From Varroa destructor (taxonomy: Eukaryota > Arthropoda > Arachnida > Mesostigmata > Varroidae), in assembly GCF_002443255.2 (NCBI RefSeq), contig NW_019211454.1, positions 53,820,118 through 53,884,117 of the forward strand: a stretch of DNA of 64,000 nt. Reading direction: 5' to 3'. The notes under the pieces were generated by a model. It was not told where the DNA came from. It saw nothing but the letters and a program-made list of their open reading frames with translations, and made no database searches. The position numbers were made by a program, and so were the translations under genes. Positions 24,780 to 36,907 of the stretch are shown here, piece by piece. Numbering within the stretch: position 1 is the stretch's first letter; each line of letters starts with the position of its first letter.

Positions 24780-27400
24780 ATTTATATACGTACGTATATG
24801 TACTTCCGCGTATTTCGAGCGGGGATAAAAAAAAGATAATAGTGAACCAGATATATAGCGAACAGTAGTGACTGGCTCCGATTCTCGGAGTAAGTGTCAC
24901 ATCTTAATTTTAATGGTGATTTATGATCTGAAGACAACTCAAATGAAAAAATCGGCTAGTTGTATGTAATTAATAGCTGAAAAGGCTACATTAAAAATCC
25001 CTACGTTTTCTTCACCGGGCTCGTACTTCATTATTCCAATGATTGGAATTACCACGAACAGCAATAACCTATTGCCGTGTCAAAAGTTGCAACCGTTTCA
25101 GGATTACATATAACCGATTTGCTTTATTTTGAAATATAAACCTGATAGACTAATATATAAACATTAAGTTGAAGTAAGTAATATACGATCTGAACGTTTT
25201 TAATGACTGTAATACCTGTAAACTCTGCTATATCAAAGGATTTTTAGTACAAGATGGGCTACGGGGTAAGCTTACTGCTAATAGTCCTTTTCGTATGATT
25301 TTATTTTTTCCGTTCTCAGTCCCTTTAGCCTTTATGCGTAGTGCGAAATAACGACGTATGGCGAAGCTATGAGACGGTTGATCGATAAACATCGGTAACG
25401 ATGATAGCTCGTGGCATGAGCCAAATTGATACAAGTGAATCTAATTTGGGGAAAGGAGCGCGTGCTGTAACCGACCAATTCGTGTAAACTTCGGCACGAG
25501 CGTAGGTAACTACCAGATGATACGCCTGCAAGCAGCGCGAGCCGTCGTATTAGTTGGCAAGCCTCTGTGTGGCGGGTGATATTATACCGAATTACGTTCC
25601 ATAGGTAAACCCCAAAAAATAAATTGGAACCTAAGGTCACGGAATATACTGCCATTCTGTGACAAAGCAGAGGTACGGCTCGCAGAGGTCTAGAAGTACT
25701 TTGTTTTAAAAGGGCGTTAGCCATGGCCAAGTGCAGCGCTTACGATGAACGTTAGTATCGGTTGGCTTCACTTCGATTACGGAATTTAAGACCAATACAT
25801 TTAGATAGATACAGCCGAGTTCTGTCTGTGTTATTCTATAGAATAACACAGACAGAAAGGAACAGAAGACCTTTGTTAGGCTTCATTTTTCGTTGAACCC
25901 GAGATCCAGTTAGAATGTTCGAACCGAACGGACGTGTGTGAGATAGCTTCGTACCGAAGCTTTGCAGGGCGTCTTGGAGTGAGTCATTGCAACATCGTGC
26001 ATTTATGAGCATTGAAAGTGATTGGTTTTTGCTAGAGCAAGTCTTTGAACTGTGCGTGCCGTGAAAAGTGCGAGTAAAATTCACGGCGGCTTTACGTACG
26101 TTTTTTTGAATTCCATCCGTGGGTTAAGTTTACACAGCCTCTATCTGACGATAAAGCCCAAGAATCGCTTGTAAACCACTTCTGACTCTTTTTTGTAAAT
26201 TCTACGAGAGTAAGTGTAATGACCTTTTGAAATGGGACTACAAAACACGATTCCTACAACAGGTGCCATGAACAACAGAGCAATAACTCAAGGCCCCAAA
26301 CTTCTAAGTCAGCGAAAAGGACAGAAAAATTTCCCACATCAGAGGCACTACATTCAGGCGTATCCTTTCTGTTATGTGCGCATGGTAAAAAACTGTGATG
26401 AATACAACAGACCCGCAAGTTGGAGCAATGAGGAAATAGTTTTAGTCTATGAAGGTTTTTTTTATAGCGAGCTAGTCATATAAAGCATTTATATAAAGTA
26501 TGGAAAGCACACAGCTGGGAAGCGAAGTCGCGCCGTAAACCGCAACCCTACTGTGTCCTGTTAAGTACAAGGCTTGAGAAAGCAAAGTGGAAACCCTCAA
26601 GAGTAGGCCGATACGACCATCAAATACGCGCTTGGAGGATAAAAGGATGTACATGTCCCAACAGCGGGCAACCACGCGTGTTGTAACTCTGTTGAAAAGA
26701 CAGTGTTGGTTGTGGGCGATGCTGCCGTCGAACCGTCCAGATCGGCCCTACAGGAGCTTTGCCCTGAAAAATACCCATCACGATATGCGCAGCTACGAAA
26801 ATGGATATTTATATCCATTCTCGTGGTTGCACGTAGTGTGATAGCTGAAGTGCGTAAGCACCTCAAGACTTGAGAAGGGATCCGATAGCCGTCTTCTTAC
26901 AGACGAGCTATTATGAGTGCATAGAGTTCGAAAAAAACAAACACTTTCTACAAAACTGAAAGGGCTATACCCAGAACCCGAGCTGCTCACTGTATCTGTT
27001 TCCCTTCTGATGTCGGACTCTAAACTCATTCATAAAATATTTGCCAGAAAGGTAGCTGAGCAGAATGCGCCTTTCGCTATGCTGCCTCTCTCAGTCACAC
27101 AACGTCAAGTCATTGAGGGTGGTCGATACAGCTATAAAAGTGATATAGCTAAAAAGATCGCGTATAATAAAGTAAAGCGAATAAAATCTTTTACGGATTA
27201 AGGATCAAGAAAACTTCGAAAGGAGACGTACAGGTGTATTACACGGACTGCCTGTAGCGCTGGTGACCTGCAGTGACCAAACCTGATAGTACAGCTTGCC
27301 GGCTTGACTGCAGCAGCCAAGAACATTGTGAGCTTTGTTTGCACCGCATCAGAAAATTGGTGTCGCGTTATGTTTTCAAAAACCCTTCATAATCCAAATC
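24780..27400. other. Non-coding stretch with palindromes
   Basis: Contains the 38-bp palindrome and a 20-bp near-palindrome at 26800-26819 (AATGGATAT, TT, ATATCCATT). Open frames on both strands around 26.2-27.2 kb overlap and show no domain. The LINE remnant begins just downstream. Confidence 0.4.
25820..25857. repeat. Perfect 38-bp palindrome
   Basis: The 19-nt arm TTCTGTCTGTGTTATTCTA is followed directly by its exact reverse complement, with no spacer. It could extrude as a cruciform. It may also be an assembly or amplification fold-back, or an inverted junction. No gene candidate overlaps it convincingly. Confidence 0.97.
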
Positions 27401-27479
27401 CAAATATAACCAAATGGGATCTCCGCAGCCACCGAGGATCGAAGGCTTCTTGAAGCTAGCCCTTGATTCGCTGAAGATG

Positions 27480-28010
27480 GGCGATGCCAAGAAACAACAA
27501 CTCCAAATCAGGATTAGATGGGAAACGCTTAAACCTCGAATTGCGAGGGCACCTCTACAGAGCGCTACTCATAGCGGAAACCTCGGATACAGTCGACATC
27601 TTTGCGTTTATGAAGATCTGGCAATTGGCTCATTTGACTTCCCAGATATCCACTCCGTCTGCTGCCCTGTGGGGAAGGAAAAGAACTACACCTGTTCCAG
27701 AGGCAGAATCTTAGTGTTTTACAATCATAATTAGAAAACCTATCCCACGCTATGTGCAAAACAACGTCAGGGTCTTTTGTGGTCCCACAATACGGCTTGT
27801 GGCGACCTATATGCGGCCCAGTGACAAAAAGCGCATTCTGACCTTTGTAGAAAAGCTTGCCGTAGCAGATCCCACATGCAGTGCTACCATCATCGTAGTA
27901 AGGAACTTCAATACGCATCATGATGGGCATATTCCGAGCCGGACATCAGCTGGTCAACCCCAACATGATACTAACGTTGTAAAGAAAAGCTCAACGAACG
28001 CGAATAGGAA
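27480..28010 (+). mobile_element. Decayed LINE endonuclease domain fragment
   Basis: This is a remnant of the apurinic-type endonuclease domain of a non-LTR retrotransposon, the domain that nicks target DNA before target-primed reverse transcription. Two frames carry it. At 27484-27714 a stretch reading DGKRLNLELRGHLYRA is followed by DIFAFMKIW, which matches the usual 'NxNGxRxKxxELxxxL ... DIIALQETW' start of the domain. At 27754-28010, in another frame, RLVATYMRPSDKK leads into VVRNFNTHHDGHIPSRTSAG, which corresponds to the family's 'VYxxP ... GGDFNAHHxxWGxxxxxxRG'. The metal-binding Asp of GDFN is Asn here. The frame change near 27714-27754 and stops on both sides show that it is not functional. 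The spacing between motifs fits one domain. Assignment to a CR1/Jockey-like clade is inference from style only. Confidence 0.6.
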
Positions 28011-28685
28011 TAAAATCGCATACGTAAAGAAGCATCACTCTCTCTGTGAAAGAAGACAGCTCCAGGCATACATTTCTGTTGAACTATACCTTAAGGCCTT
28101 AGGACCACCCTTCGTTCAAAGAAATAAATTAACTGCGTAAATTGGGTTCCAAGAAGGTCCTGGAAACTCATACGAACCTGCCAGTAATAAACTCGATTGA
28201 TGTTCACGTCTACTCGCTTTACCTCGTCAACATCCTGCAACCTTAATTTTGTCTAGGCCGGCCCGGAAGGTACCGATCATGGTTTGATAATAACTGCCAC
28301 GTCCCCTGCTGTGCGTAGGATGCCTTTAGACTGCTGGCGACACTGCAACCAGCAGTGAGGCGCGGCACGGAAGTCATATGTCGGAAGACAGGTCATACAG
28401 TGAAAGAAATACTAGAGGCTATTCTCATATGAGGCCACATGGCCAAATGACTTGACCACCGCAGGCCTGAACGAGTCTCATCGCCTCGCCAGTGCTTATC
28501 GACCACTTCGCTAAAGGTTTTCATCTAGTTGCACTGTACATTAGGGGGTCTCACTGCTCAGAGCAGGGTCGGACAAACCGACAACAGGCAAACGAGAAAA
28601 GGATAGGCCAGGGGTTTTCTCCTGGAGATGATTCAAGCGCCTGAGAAAGGCAGCGGTAGCGGACAGGATTCGGAATGAACATCTT

Positions 28686-28719
28686 AAAGTGGGCCTGATG
28701 CTTTTTACCAGCCCACTTT
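28686..28719. other. Hairpin near LINE remnant
   Basis: AAAGTGGGC (28686-28694) pairs with GCCCACTTT (28711-28719) across a 16-nt loop, between the LINE endonuclease and the possible RT scrap. Confidence 0.6.
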
Positions 28720-28736
28720 GTTGTAGTAGAATGTAA

Positions 28737-29039
28737 GTGCGACGTTTGAGGAGCAACAAAAGTTCAGGAAGGACCATTCGACTGAAAAGCATACGAGGTT
28801 CGACTTATCAATATAAGCAAATTTCAAATTGCCTTCGGCCATATACCTACGAAACGATTGCCTTCGACCTTGCCGCAAGAGATGTAATCTTAAGCATCCT
28901 TGTCGACATCAACGTTTCCATGAAGGCGTTTAACTTAATAGCAGAAATACTTTACGAAAAGAGGGTTAGAACCAATGATGCAGTCTGGACTTGCCAGCAT
29001 TCTCCCTGTCGAGAGGAATGGCTTACGATGATCACTTAA
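28737..29039 (+). pseudogene. Possible further LINE RT scrap
   Basis: An open frame of 100 codons begins about 0.7 kb downstream of the endonuclease fragment. Near its middle it reads ILVDINVSMKAFNLIAEIL, which loosely resembles the RT motif A block 'hhhDhxxAFDxVxxxxIL', but with two extra residues and Asn in place of the second Asp. Its position after the endonuclease is where an RT domain would lie in a LINE. I see no motif B or convincing YADD downstream, so it may be chance. Confidence 0.2.
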
Positions 29040-29574
29040 GCCCTAATCTTTGCTCAGTTTCACTTAATCGAGAACCATCCTAACAAGTTATATGGATATA
29101 GAAATATGACGAGGGTTTTCCATCACGCAGACGCTTTATTTATTTAACAAAGTAGTCACTTCCATATGCAGCAAGCCCTAAATAAAGCACATTCTGTCGT
29201 CAAACCTAACCAAAACAGAGGCAATTAAATTCAAGGCAGAGTTGTGGCCCACGACACGCTGTGTCTTTTTGGCGGATCGCTGTTATGTAATTATTGATCC
29301 ATCTACCTAGGGTTGGTGATTTATTATAACAGCGGAAGTTCCCAACATACTACAGGAAGAAACAGAAGGGCCTTGACAGCATCGTCCTGAATACTAAGCC
29401 CCTACCAATCCCGCATACGGGGTGAGCTTAATTTAAGATGATTTTACAGTAAAGAATATATTGTACGAAAGCATCGTTCCCCAAAAGAGCCTTCGGATTG
29501 CACTAGACAACCCGTAATAGGTTCCTCTACCTACTGGAGAGGACGCTACTTTTTGCCAAAGACTTCCGTTGTCG

Positions 29575-29778
29575 TCACAATATATCGGCAACTCCAGCAC
29601 TCCAAGAAAGCCACGTAAAATAAGGTTCAAAATTCGCGGAGTCGATCCTGAACTCTATCAAACAGGGCCCATGATGGACGAGACCTTGAGAGAATTTGAC
29701 CAGTTTAAAAGATACGTAGTGATATGCTATGCAGTGCAGGACTCTGGCCATAACCTATGCACTATTTCATTGATCTGA
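29575..29778 (+). pseudogene. Possible LINE ORF1-like scrap
   Basis: A frame of about 67 codons includes PRKPRKIRFKIRGVDPELYQ and later YVVICYAVQDSGHNLCTISL. The pattern 'hhhRGhxPEh ... hhxxxxhxxDSGxxLxThxL' recalls the RNA-binding middle domain of some arthropod LINE ORF1 proteins. It lies on the same strand as the endonuclease piece but downstream of it, which is the wrong order for one intact element. It would then belong to a second insertion. The resemblance is from memory of the style of these proteins and is weak. Confidence 0.18.
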
Positions 29779-29779
29779 T

Positions 29780-32700
29780 GAATATTGTATTAGAACTAGA
29801 TTTAGACAACCTTGTGATCTGTAATGTGCACGGCTTCAATCGCTAGGTAGCCTGGCTCGGTAGCTAACCGAAGAATAACAGTGACATCATACATATCGTG
29901 TCATGCCATTATTGGTAGGTCCTAAGGAAATAACCCTAGGTCGACCATTCTAAAGACCGTCTTATCGTTCGTTTTTAGTCTCGTGAGGCCGTCATACGTA
30001 TGGTACAGGAAAACGTATAAATCAGTATGCGAGGTTTCCACAAATGTACATTTCAAATGTGTGGAACGCTAACTGATGAAGATGAACGAATTTGATTTAA
30101 TCCGTAATCAAGCGAACGTAAGGCTATTTATTTGGCTTCTGTCTGTACTTGTCAGGCGCTCAACACCTCGTCACTTCGAGGTTAGTGGGCCGCAATTTTG
30201 AGTCGGAATGTTTCGAGCTTCACGCTCGGTATCGCCGTTAATAATTCCATCGGAAGGCGGGCTCCCACCACGAAACAAAGTGCGTCCACGCTTGAATTCG
30301 CGTTCAAGCCACCACGTATCGCGTAAGTATGCCGCTCATTACGCCATCATGGGGACGTTTGATTCTGCTACGATTGTGGCTACCTTTACTTCAAAAATTC
30401 TTGCTAATGCGAAAAGAAGCGCAAAGGATAAAGATTCCTGGATCCATCTAAAACGTTTTTTACTTGTCTTCGTCTACTACAACTACAATCATTGATTCAG
30501 TCACAAAATTGAACCGAATGACCTTAACCTGATGTCGAGCCAACATTTCTCTCTGCTTCCTTAGATTATTTAGCAAGCGTAGAATATAAGCTCACTACCC
30601 ATATATGTATGTTCCAGCATACTACATAATGCCGTCCTCGCTCTGAAATGATTCTTGAAGGAATGCAATGATGTCTGGCAGAGACTCGTCAAGAGTTTGC
30701 TGTAACAAACTCATCAGCTTATTCCCAACAACAGATTCATAAGAAAAGAGATCGATAATTAAGAGCAGTCATTGTAGCTCTACGACGCGTACTTTATTTG
30801 GCCGAATCGATATTTTTTCCCCGATTGTTGCGATCGCGTTCGCTGATGTACATATGCATGCGTACGTGCGTGTACCTTCACATCCTCCGCAACCACTGAG
30901 CTAGGAAGCCGCACTTCCGGTAGTGACTTCCTCCACGCTTAAAAGCAGTATCATCAACTTCAACCTTGCAGCCCAATGGAACACTTCGCTTGGCTTCGAC
31001 GATTAGTTCTCTTCCCACTGCCAGCAATCGTAGGAATAGCACATTAATACTCGCACAAATGCTATTTATTTAAACGATATCTCGACCCTAACTAGCGATC
31101 GCATCGAAAGTACCTAGAACTGTCGGTTCAAGCCGTAATAACATAACGTAATAGCTCGTTCCTGAATGTGTATCGTAAATAATTTACAGGGCTAATGCTC
31201 TTCCGAAATTCGAAGCTACTGTTATGCTGAATCATCGATATATGTTTAAGGTCATCATCCATTTAGAACAGTAGACAAATCGGTCATCTCTATGAACAAT
31301 TAAATAATGGCCTTGAGACTTCCCCAATGATGACTCAATGATGTATTAGAATAAAAGGAGAAGTCATCCATAGTGCTGACGTTTTCCCCGAAAGGTCGCA
31401 TTGCTCTCCATATGTGTAAGCGATGATCTTGAGCAAATGATTTTTCACCATGAAGGTTGTTAGTAAAATATCCGCAGACATCATTCAGTGATCGATGAGC
31501 TTCATGCGACTTTCGTAGTTGCTTAGCGTAGTCGAGAATCATAAAATGCGTCAAAGGCGAGAGCCACGCAGCTACCACTCCCGATAATTACATTGGAAGT
31601 TTTCTTTTCCCAAGGCCAACCAACCAGTCGTATTCAAAGGGGAAACTCGGTAGCAAATGCATTGCCTATAGTATACATAGCAGAATTATAAACAGTACCC
31701 GCAGCGCGCTGCTTGGTAAAAGTTTGTGGCTTTTCAATATCTGCTCACGCATTAAAGATATTGGGTAAGAAAAGACAATTTAATTATGATGATTTCATGT
31801 AACGACTTGGTCGGTCGCATCAACACCGGCCTTATGAAATATTTATAAGTTTATAAATGTCTTTACTTTAAAACATCGTCATGCTCCCATTTCATAATCG
31901 AAACCTTAATTCAGTGTCGTCAGAAAGCCAAGAGAATTGTAAAATCGTAGTGCATATATACGCAAGAAGCCATCGCATACTGCTTCAAAGCTGACGAGAA
32001 TTTCTCATATAGAACTAAGAAATATACAGGTCTAAGATGGACCACCTTCAACGTGAAACTGAAAACGATAAAACAATTATTCTTGAGGAACTGTGTAAAT
32101 TTGCTCCATGTATCTCCATGTATGCCCTTCCCCCTGCACCCCTCCTGCTTCTTCAATTCATCTATTATATAGGAATTAAACAAGGTAATGCAATCACAAC
32201 TCTGACGTGCCATTCATACGTGTCATAGGAGGAAAGAATCCCTTGAAGTCCAATATTGCAAAACTCCTGCCAACTACTTGCTCACTGTTTCCTTACAAAT
32301 TTCACTGATTTCATCGATTAGTCAGTTTTCTGAAGCTAAATGTCTATGTACTTTAACGTAATTCATTTGCATAGGGAGAACAGAAACTTAAGACCCAGTC
32401 ACAACATTTAGCCGCTTGACGCAGTAACCCCACACGCGACCCATCTCCTCTGCAGGCAGTTCATTTTAGACTAAGTGAGCCGAAAATCTTCTTCGAAGAA
32501 ACTTCTTCGAGGTTTGTTATCGGATACACGCTTTGACATGCATAACGTCATATAATACTCGCTTTCAATTATAATGTCACAGCGGAATAGCTTTTAAACC
32601 ATAGCACCCAAGCACGTTAAGTAAGTTACTAATAACAATAGTCGATTTTTAACGAAACGTCAACTTTTAGGTACCAATAACTGTAATACCCTGGCTTTAG

Positions 32701-33320
32701 TGAAGGTTCATGTGCGTATTGGACTTTTCAACGATAACGACAGACCGTTGTCTGTTTTAGGGTAACTGGCGAAGTGGCTATTACTTCACAATTGTCGACC
32801 ATCTGAATATGACGAGTAATTTAACTACACGAATTGCTAATGAGGCTTTCTGGATTTTGTCCTGTTAATGTACACCCTGTGACCGTCTTTTCTGGTATGT
32901 AGAGCCTTGATGACAGCGATGTTTACACGTCATGCGCGATAAGATATGCCCTTGGTTGGAGGCCTGCCCAGGCCTCCGGTTGGAATATATTAGTGGCAGA
33001 AAATACCACGAGCCCTAGGTTGCGGTAAGGCGTTTATTTTCGCTAGCATTGTTCTGCTAATCGGCACCTAACCTTACGATAATCCGACCATCGAGAGCCA
33101 AAGAAACACGCTAGCATTGGAGTAAACTTGTACATTGTTAAAATCATACTGCTTCAGGCCGCCTGTCAGGACTTAATTACCATGCTTGTCTAGATTGGCA
33201 CAGCATGGAGGAGAACGTGTGTGTCCGTTATATAATTATATATGGTAAGGAACGAATTGAAGTCGTCGTCACAGCTCTAAAGACCTTTTCTCGTTTAAGT
33301 GAACTGTAAGAGTAAAGCCG
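29780..33320. other. Non-coding stretch
   Basis: No convincing gene. The frame at 30208-30322 (ATG; MFRASRSVSPLIIPSEGG) ends at GTAAGTAT and could be a first exon, but position -1 is C and no second exon was found. A small hairpin lies at 30290-30309. Confidence 0.4.
32954..32984. repeat. Hairpin flanked by GGTTGGA direct repeats
   Basis: GGAGGCCTG (32958-32966) and CAGGCCTCC (32969-32977) form a 9-bp stem with a 2-nt spacer. GGTTGGA occurs on both sides (32954-32960 and 32978-32984), the first copy overlapping the stem. Confidence 0.8.
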
Positions 33321-33323
33321 ATA

Positions 33324-33716
33324 ATGATATTAGTTTTATTAGGTTTATTTGTACGCATGCGCGGTGTCGAAAAAAAACAACTGCTTAAAGCTCCCTACGC
33401 CGTCAAGGTCGTTTGTTTATCAGCTAAATCCGATGTACCGAGCGGGAACTTGAAGGCAGTGGCGCTTACCCTACATCACAGGAGCGCTAATGATGATTAC
33501 TCTATTATGATAGGGGTTTGCAAGGTTGAGACGTGCACTCTGCTACGCATTTCTAGGCTTGGACAAATCCGTCTCATAGATTACGCATTACACATTCAGA
33601 ACAATCTGTTATACAATCTTGGCCTTTTTTTTTTTTCGAATTACGTTAAATATGAACACACCTGTTCAATAACTCCAAAATTTTACAAAGTAGGCAAGGC
33701 TCGCTATAGGAAATAA
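33324..33716 (+). CDS. Candidate 130-residue frame, hydrophobic start
   Basis: An ATG with A at -3 opens 130 codons. The first residues, MILVLLGLFVRMRGVEKKQ, could be a short signal anchor. The rest is mixed and basic, with LGQIRLIDYALHIQNNLLYN and a basic end (KFYKVGKARYRK). It crosses a run of 12 T at 33627-33638, which encodes Phe. Two AAG/GT positions lie inside. Length is near the chance limit for this window. No family recognised. Confidence 0.2.
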   Translation: MILVLLGLFVRMRGVEKKQLLKAPYAVKVVCLSAKSDVPSGNLKAVALTLHHRSANDDYSIMIGVCKVETCTLLRISRLGQIRLIDYALHIQNNLLYNLGLFFFSNYVKYEHTCSITPKFYKVGKARYRK

Positions 33717-34962
33717 AGCCTCTGGCACGATTTTCCGATCGCAACTTTCTTTATTCTATAGACAAGTATAGAATATTTACATATCGTTCAAATTTTATCC
33801 TTTGCTTACCAATGTGCTATAGCACACTCTGGAACAGGCCGAAATTCTGTAATAACCTGTGCAACAATCAGTTGATATCCTGTGGACAACCGCTGCGTCT
33901 TCGACGACGCAAAAGAATTTCTAAATTGTATGTGAGCCGATACACATTTATTAGAGATTGACCTGATTCGCTTTGACCGTTACTATTATCTTCAATGTTA
34001 GGGAAGCGATTTTTTAAATATGAGTACGTAGTTGGCCTCAGTGAAAACGTCGAACTTTCAACTTCGATGTCCGAGTCAACGATCAGGGCTGCACATGACC
34101 GTTAACAAGAGTTGTCTATCCGCCACAGATCTCCAAATGCTATTTCTACTTATTATAGCATTTATCTTTACGCTACCAAAGACGCTATATTAGATATATA
34201 ATATTTACAAAGGATAAATCCGGCCTGATTTTAGTTTAAAATGTTCATGCAGAGGAACTATATTGATGTGTGTATATATATCATGCTTTTTCTTTTAATA
34301 CACATTTTCCGTAGTCGCTTTGTCGATCACCAGTACTATATTAACGTTATGCACCCGAAAATCTGCCCCTAATGCCTTATACTCGCTCAAGGCGCACTCA
34401 AGTATTGTCCCTGTAAAGCTAAGGATCTCCCAGTTCCACACCTTAGCAAGCATTTTTTTTTTATATTCAATAGGTGCTTCTTTTAGACGGAGAAAGAAAT
34501 AAGCATACATCTGCAAGACTGCTCGGTCAAACGTGAAGGTGCCTCTTTCAACGTTTGCCACGGGTTGACTGTAACATCAGCCATACAACAAAGATGTGTC
34601 GTCCCTCATACTCAAGAAGCAGGTTTGTGCTTAATTATGAACTAGTAATTTTATGTGTAGTTATATTTACGTTTTTTCGTCTACTCCTGTCGCTTCAGTC
34701 ATGATCCGACGCCCGTAAACCTATATTCACTAAGTGCATACACATAAGTAGAAAGCCTCGTTTTTCCGAGCTGCAGTGCGATGTATCAGTTGAAGGAAGA
34801 AGCTAACGACCTCTCTGGCAGGGTAGTTGGTTATTTGGCTTGAAACTGCATTAGGTGAAACATAAACACTGTAGAAATTTTTCTTGATAACGTTTCTTCT
34901 ACGCTTAGACCTGAATTTGGCGGAAAACTGAAACAGTATGTTTAGCGACGTACGTAAGTGTG

Positions 34963-34982
34963 CATATATATATATGTATGTG

Positions 34983-35027
<45 letters not shown>
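34963..35027. repeat. Compound (TA)n(GA)n microsatellite
   Basis: A TA run interrupted by TGTATG passes directly into a GA run of about 23 nt (35004-35026). It lies roughly 240 nt upstream of the LINE RT copy A. Confidence 0.95.
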
Positions 35028-35261
35028 AATATTTAGGTTATTAGACACAAATTTGGTGGATTTTAAGATTGAAATGGAATAGATACGTCACGCTAACAAG
35101 CGAAATCTGGTAAACACTCGGGTTTTCTATACTCTTGTGAGTGAAAACCGGTAATGTTCGTCTCACAAGAAGTGAGTTCAGAAATTAACTTTAACGCATA
35201 TGGTGCATTTTGCGGAGTTTTAATCAACAAAAAATCTGCTATGAGTGTACGGTCGTTATAG

Positions 35262-35745
35262 ACAAGGTCCGATCTTCACCCAGTCGGAAGAGAACTAAGC
35301 AGGAAAAATCGAGATCGGTGGCAGTTTCGAGCAGTGTTGAACATATGGTGATGGTAATACTACTCGTCGACATCAGAGCGTGAATACCCTTTGAACGTGA
35401 AACAATAAATGCAGCTTGCTATCTCGAGTGTCTTAAGAGACTCACGGACCGCTAACACGGCAATCGAAGGCACGCACTCTGGTTATTTAATGATAACGCT
35501 GAGCCTTATCGCCATACTTCAGTTACTTATGGATCGACCAAAGGAATGTCCAGCGTTGGTTTTAATCCGCTCCTTCTTCAAATCTTACTCCATGTGATTG
35601 CAGGGCCTTTCGTGTCCTAAAACGGGCAATAGGTGCGCATATATTATGCACTATTGATTTACTGTGAAAAGCCATAGCTAAAGAAGCTACATATGAAAAG
35701 GTAGGTATATAGCTGTTCAGAAGCTGCCAAGGTGCTGGGACACGT
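35262..35745 (+). mobile_element. Decayed LINE reverse transcriptase fragment, copy A
   Basis: This is one of two same-strand copies of a degenerate non-LTR reverse-transcriptase domain; the other is at 40401-40900. At 35345-35380 the frame reads MVMVILLVDIRA, the hydrophobic strand and catalytic Asp of RT motif A (hhhhDhxxAFD). A stop follows soon after. At 35411-35444 the DNA matches copy B at 25 of 34 positions, and that stretch encodes NAACYLECLKRLTDR, aligned to AAATYYLRFFKRLIDN in copy B. At 35687-35745 the DNA again matches copy B over the region that should carry motif C (YADD), here interrupted by TAG at 35710. The order and spacing of blocks agree between copies. The element is dead and much diverged from its relative. 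Confidence 0.55.
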
Positions 35746-36784
35746 GTAAAAAACTAACATACCTCTAATATATAGAGAAAATATCACTCTAGACCGACTA
35801 GTTACAACAACCAATTTATCATTCAGTTTCAAAGTACGACTTAATAAATATATATACTGGTTTAATCTTCAAGTATCGCTGTCGTTTGCCACGATCTGCT
35901 GTTACTATGGATTAAATGCAATAGTTCAACCTGTTATTATAAAGTATACTGTACTTATACATCGTACAAATGAAATCAAGTTCCAACATTTTTCGTCTCT
36001 TGGGAGATGAGCGGCTTTGCATAATCCGGTGCATTTTCGATGCTTCTTTCGGCCCGCTGAGGTCATCCGCCTTGACGAACGTTGATGGCAGTGGACAGAG
36101 ACTCATGTGACATGCTGTTTCATTTGAAGAAAAAGACAAGACTATACCGTATTGTGCCCAAATATAGAAGACAGTTTTGGGCGATGCGATGTTTGAGTGA
36201 AAAGAAGCGGTAATTTGGTGTACTATATTTATTAAAGACATTAGACACAATTAACGTATAACTATCATGTAGTTTGCGTTCTCCATACATAGCTCAACGA
36301 GCATTAAGTACTTCAGATAAAATCAGCTGTGCTAGTACGTTTGGTCTCAAACAACAGAAAAAGTCTATAAATTATGCCTCTTTGATGATCCTTGACTCTG
36401 ACTGGATGACGTTTGGGTGTGAGGATGCGTAACGTTGGGATGTTGTTTGCGGGTTGTCAACAACTTAATACTAAACTCTTTGATTGGACGAAGGATTTAA
36501 ATAGGCACCTTCCACATTCGTAAACTGCGTGCCATTTTGAAATAGCAAGGTATTTTGGTCACATTTCACGAAGCAGTCCCGCACAACTTGCAAAAGTAAG
36601 AAACTTTCTTTTTATTAGAATAGGATAATATTAATACTATATATCAGTTTGGAAACGAGAAGTAGTTTATACGTATTATAGTGTATGGATGAGTCTTGCC
36701 TAGTTCGAGGAATCGAGCTACACAGTCGAGCGGCCTAACTAATCACGCTGGGAATATACCTTTGGAATCGCGCATCCTTATCAC

Positions 36785-36907
36785 AAGTGACTCCTTTTTC
36801 CCTGTAAAATGTCACTTCTAAGATTATTTCGTTATTAATACGTAAGTTATATTATAAGGAACAGCGTTTAGAATGACACTTTTAGAAACAGGGAGTCAGT
36901 CACACTT
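36785..36907. repeat. Foldback element, imperfect inverted repeat
   Basis: The arm at 36785-36823 (AAGTGACTCC, then CCCTGTAAAATGTCA and TTCTAAG) is the imperfect reverse complement of 36867-36907 (TTAGAATGACACTTTTAG, then ACAGGGAGTCAGTCACACTT). The central 43 nt are AT-rich and partly self-complementary. It could be a tiny foldback/MITE-type element or a hairpin RNA gene; the sequence does not decide. No clear target-site duplication was seen. Confidence 0.7.

Noticed and set aside
25332..25730. 132-codon minus frame as a gene
   Set aside because: No signal, no domain, and composition not distinguishable from chance; no splice sites.
32487..32513. Heat-shock element from repeated TTC/GAA words
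   Set aside because: The TTC and GAA words are not spaced as alternating 5-bp units.
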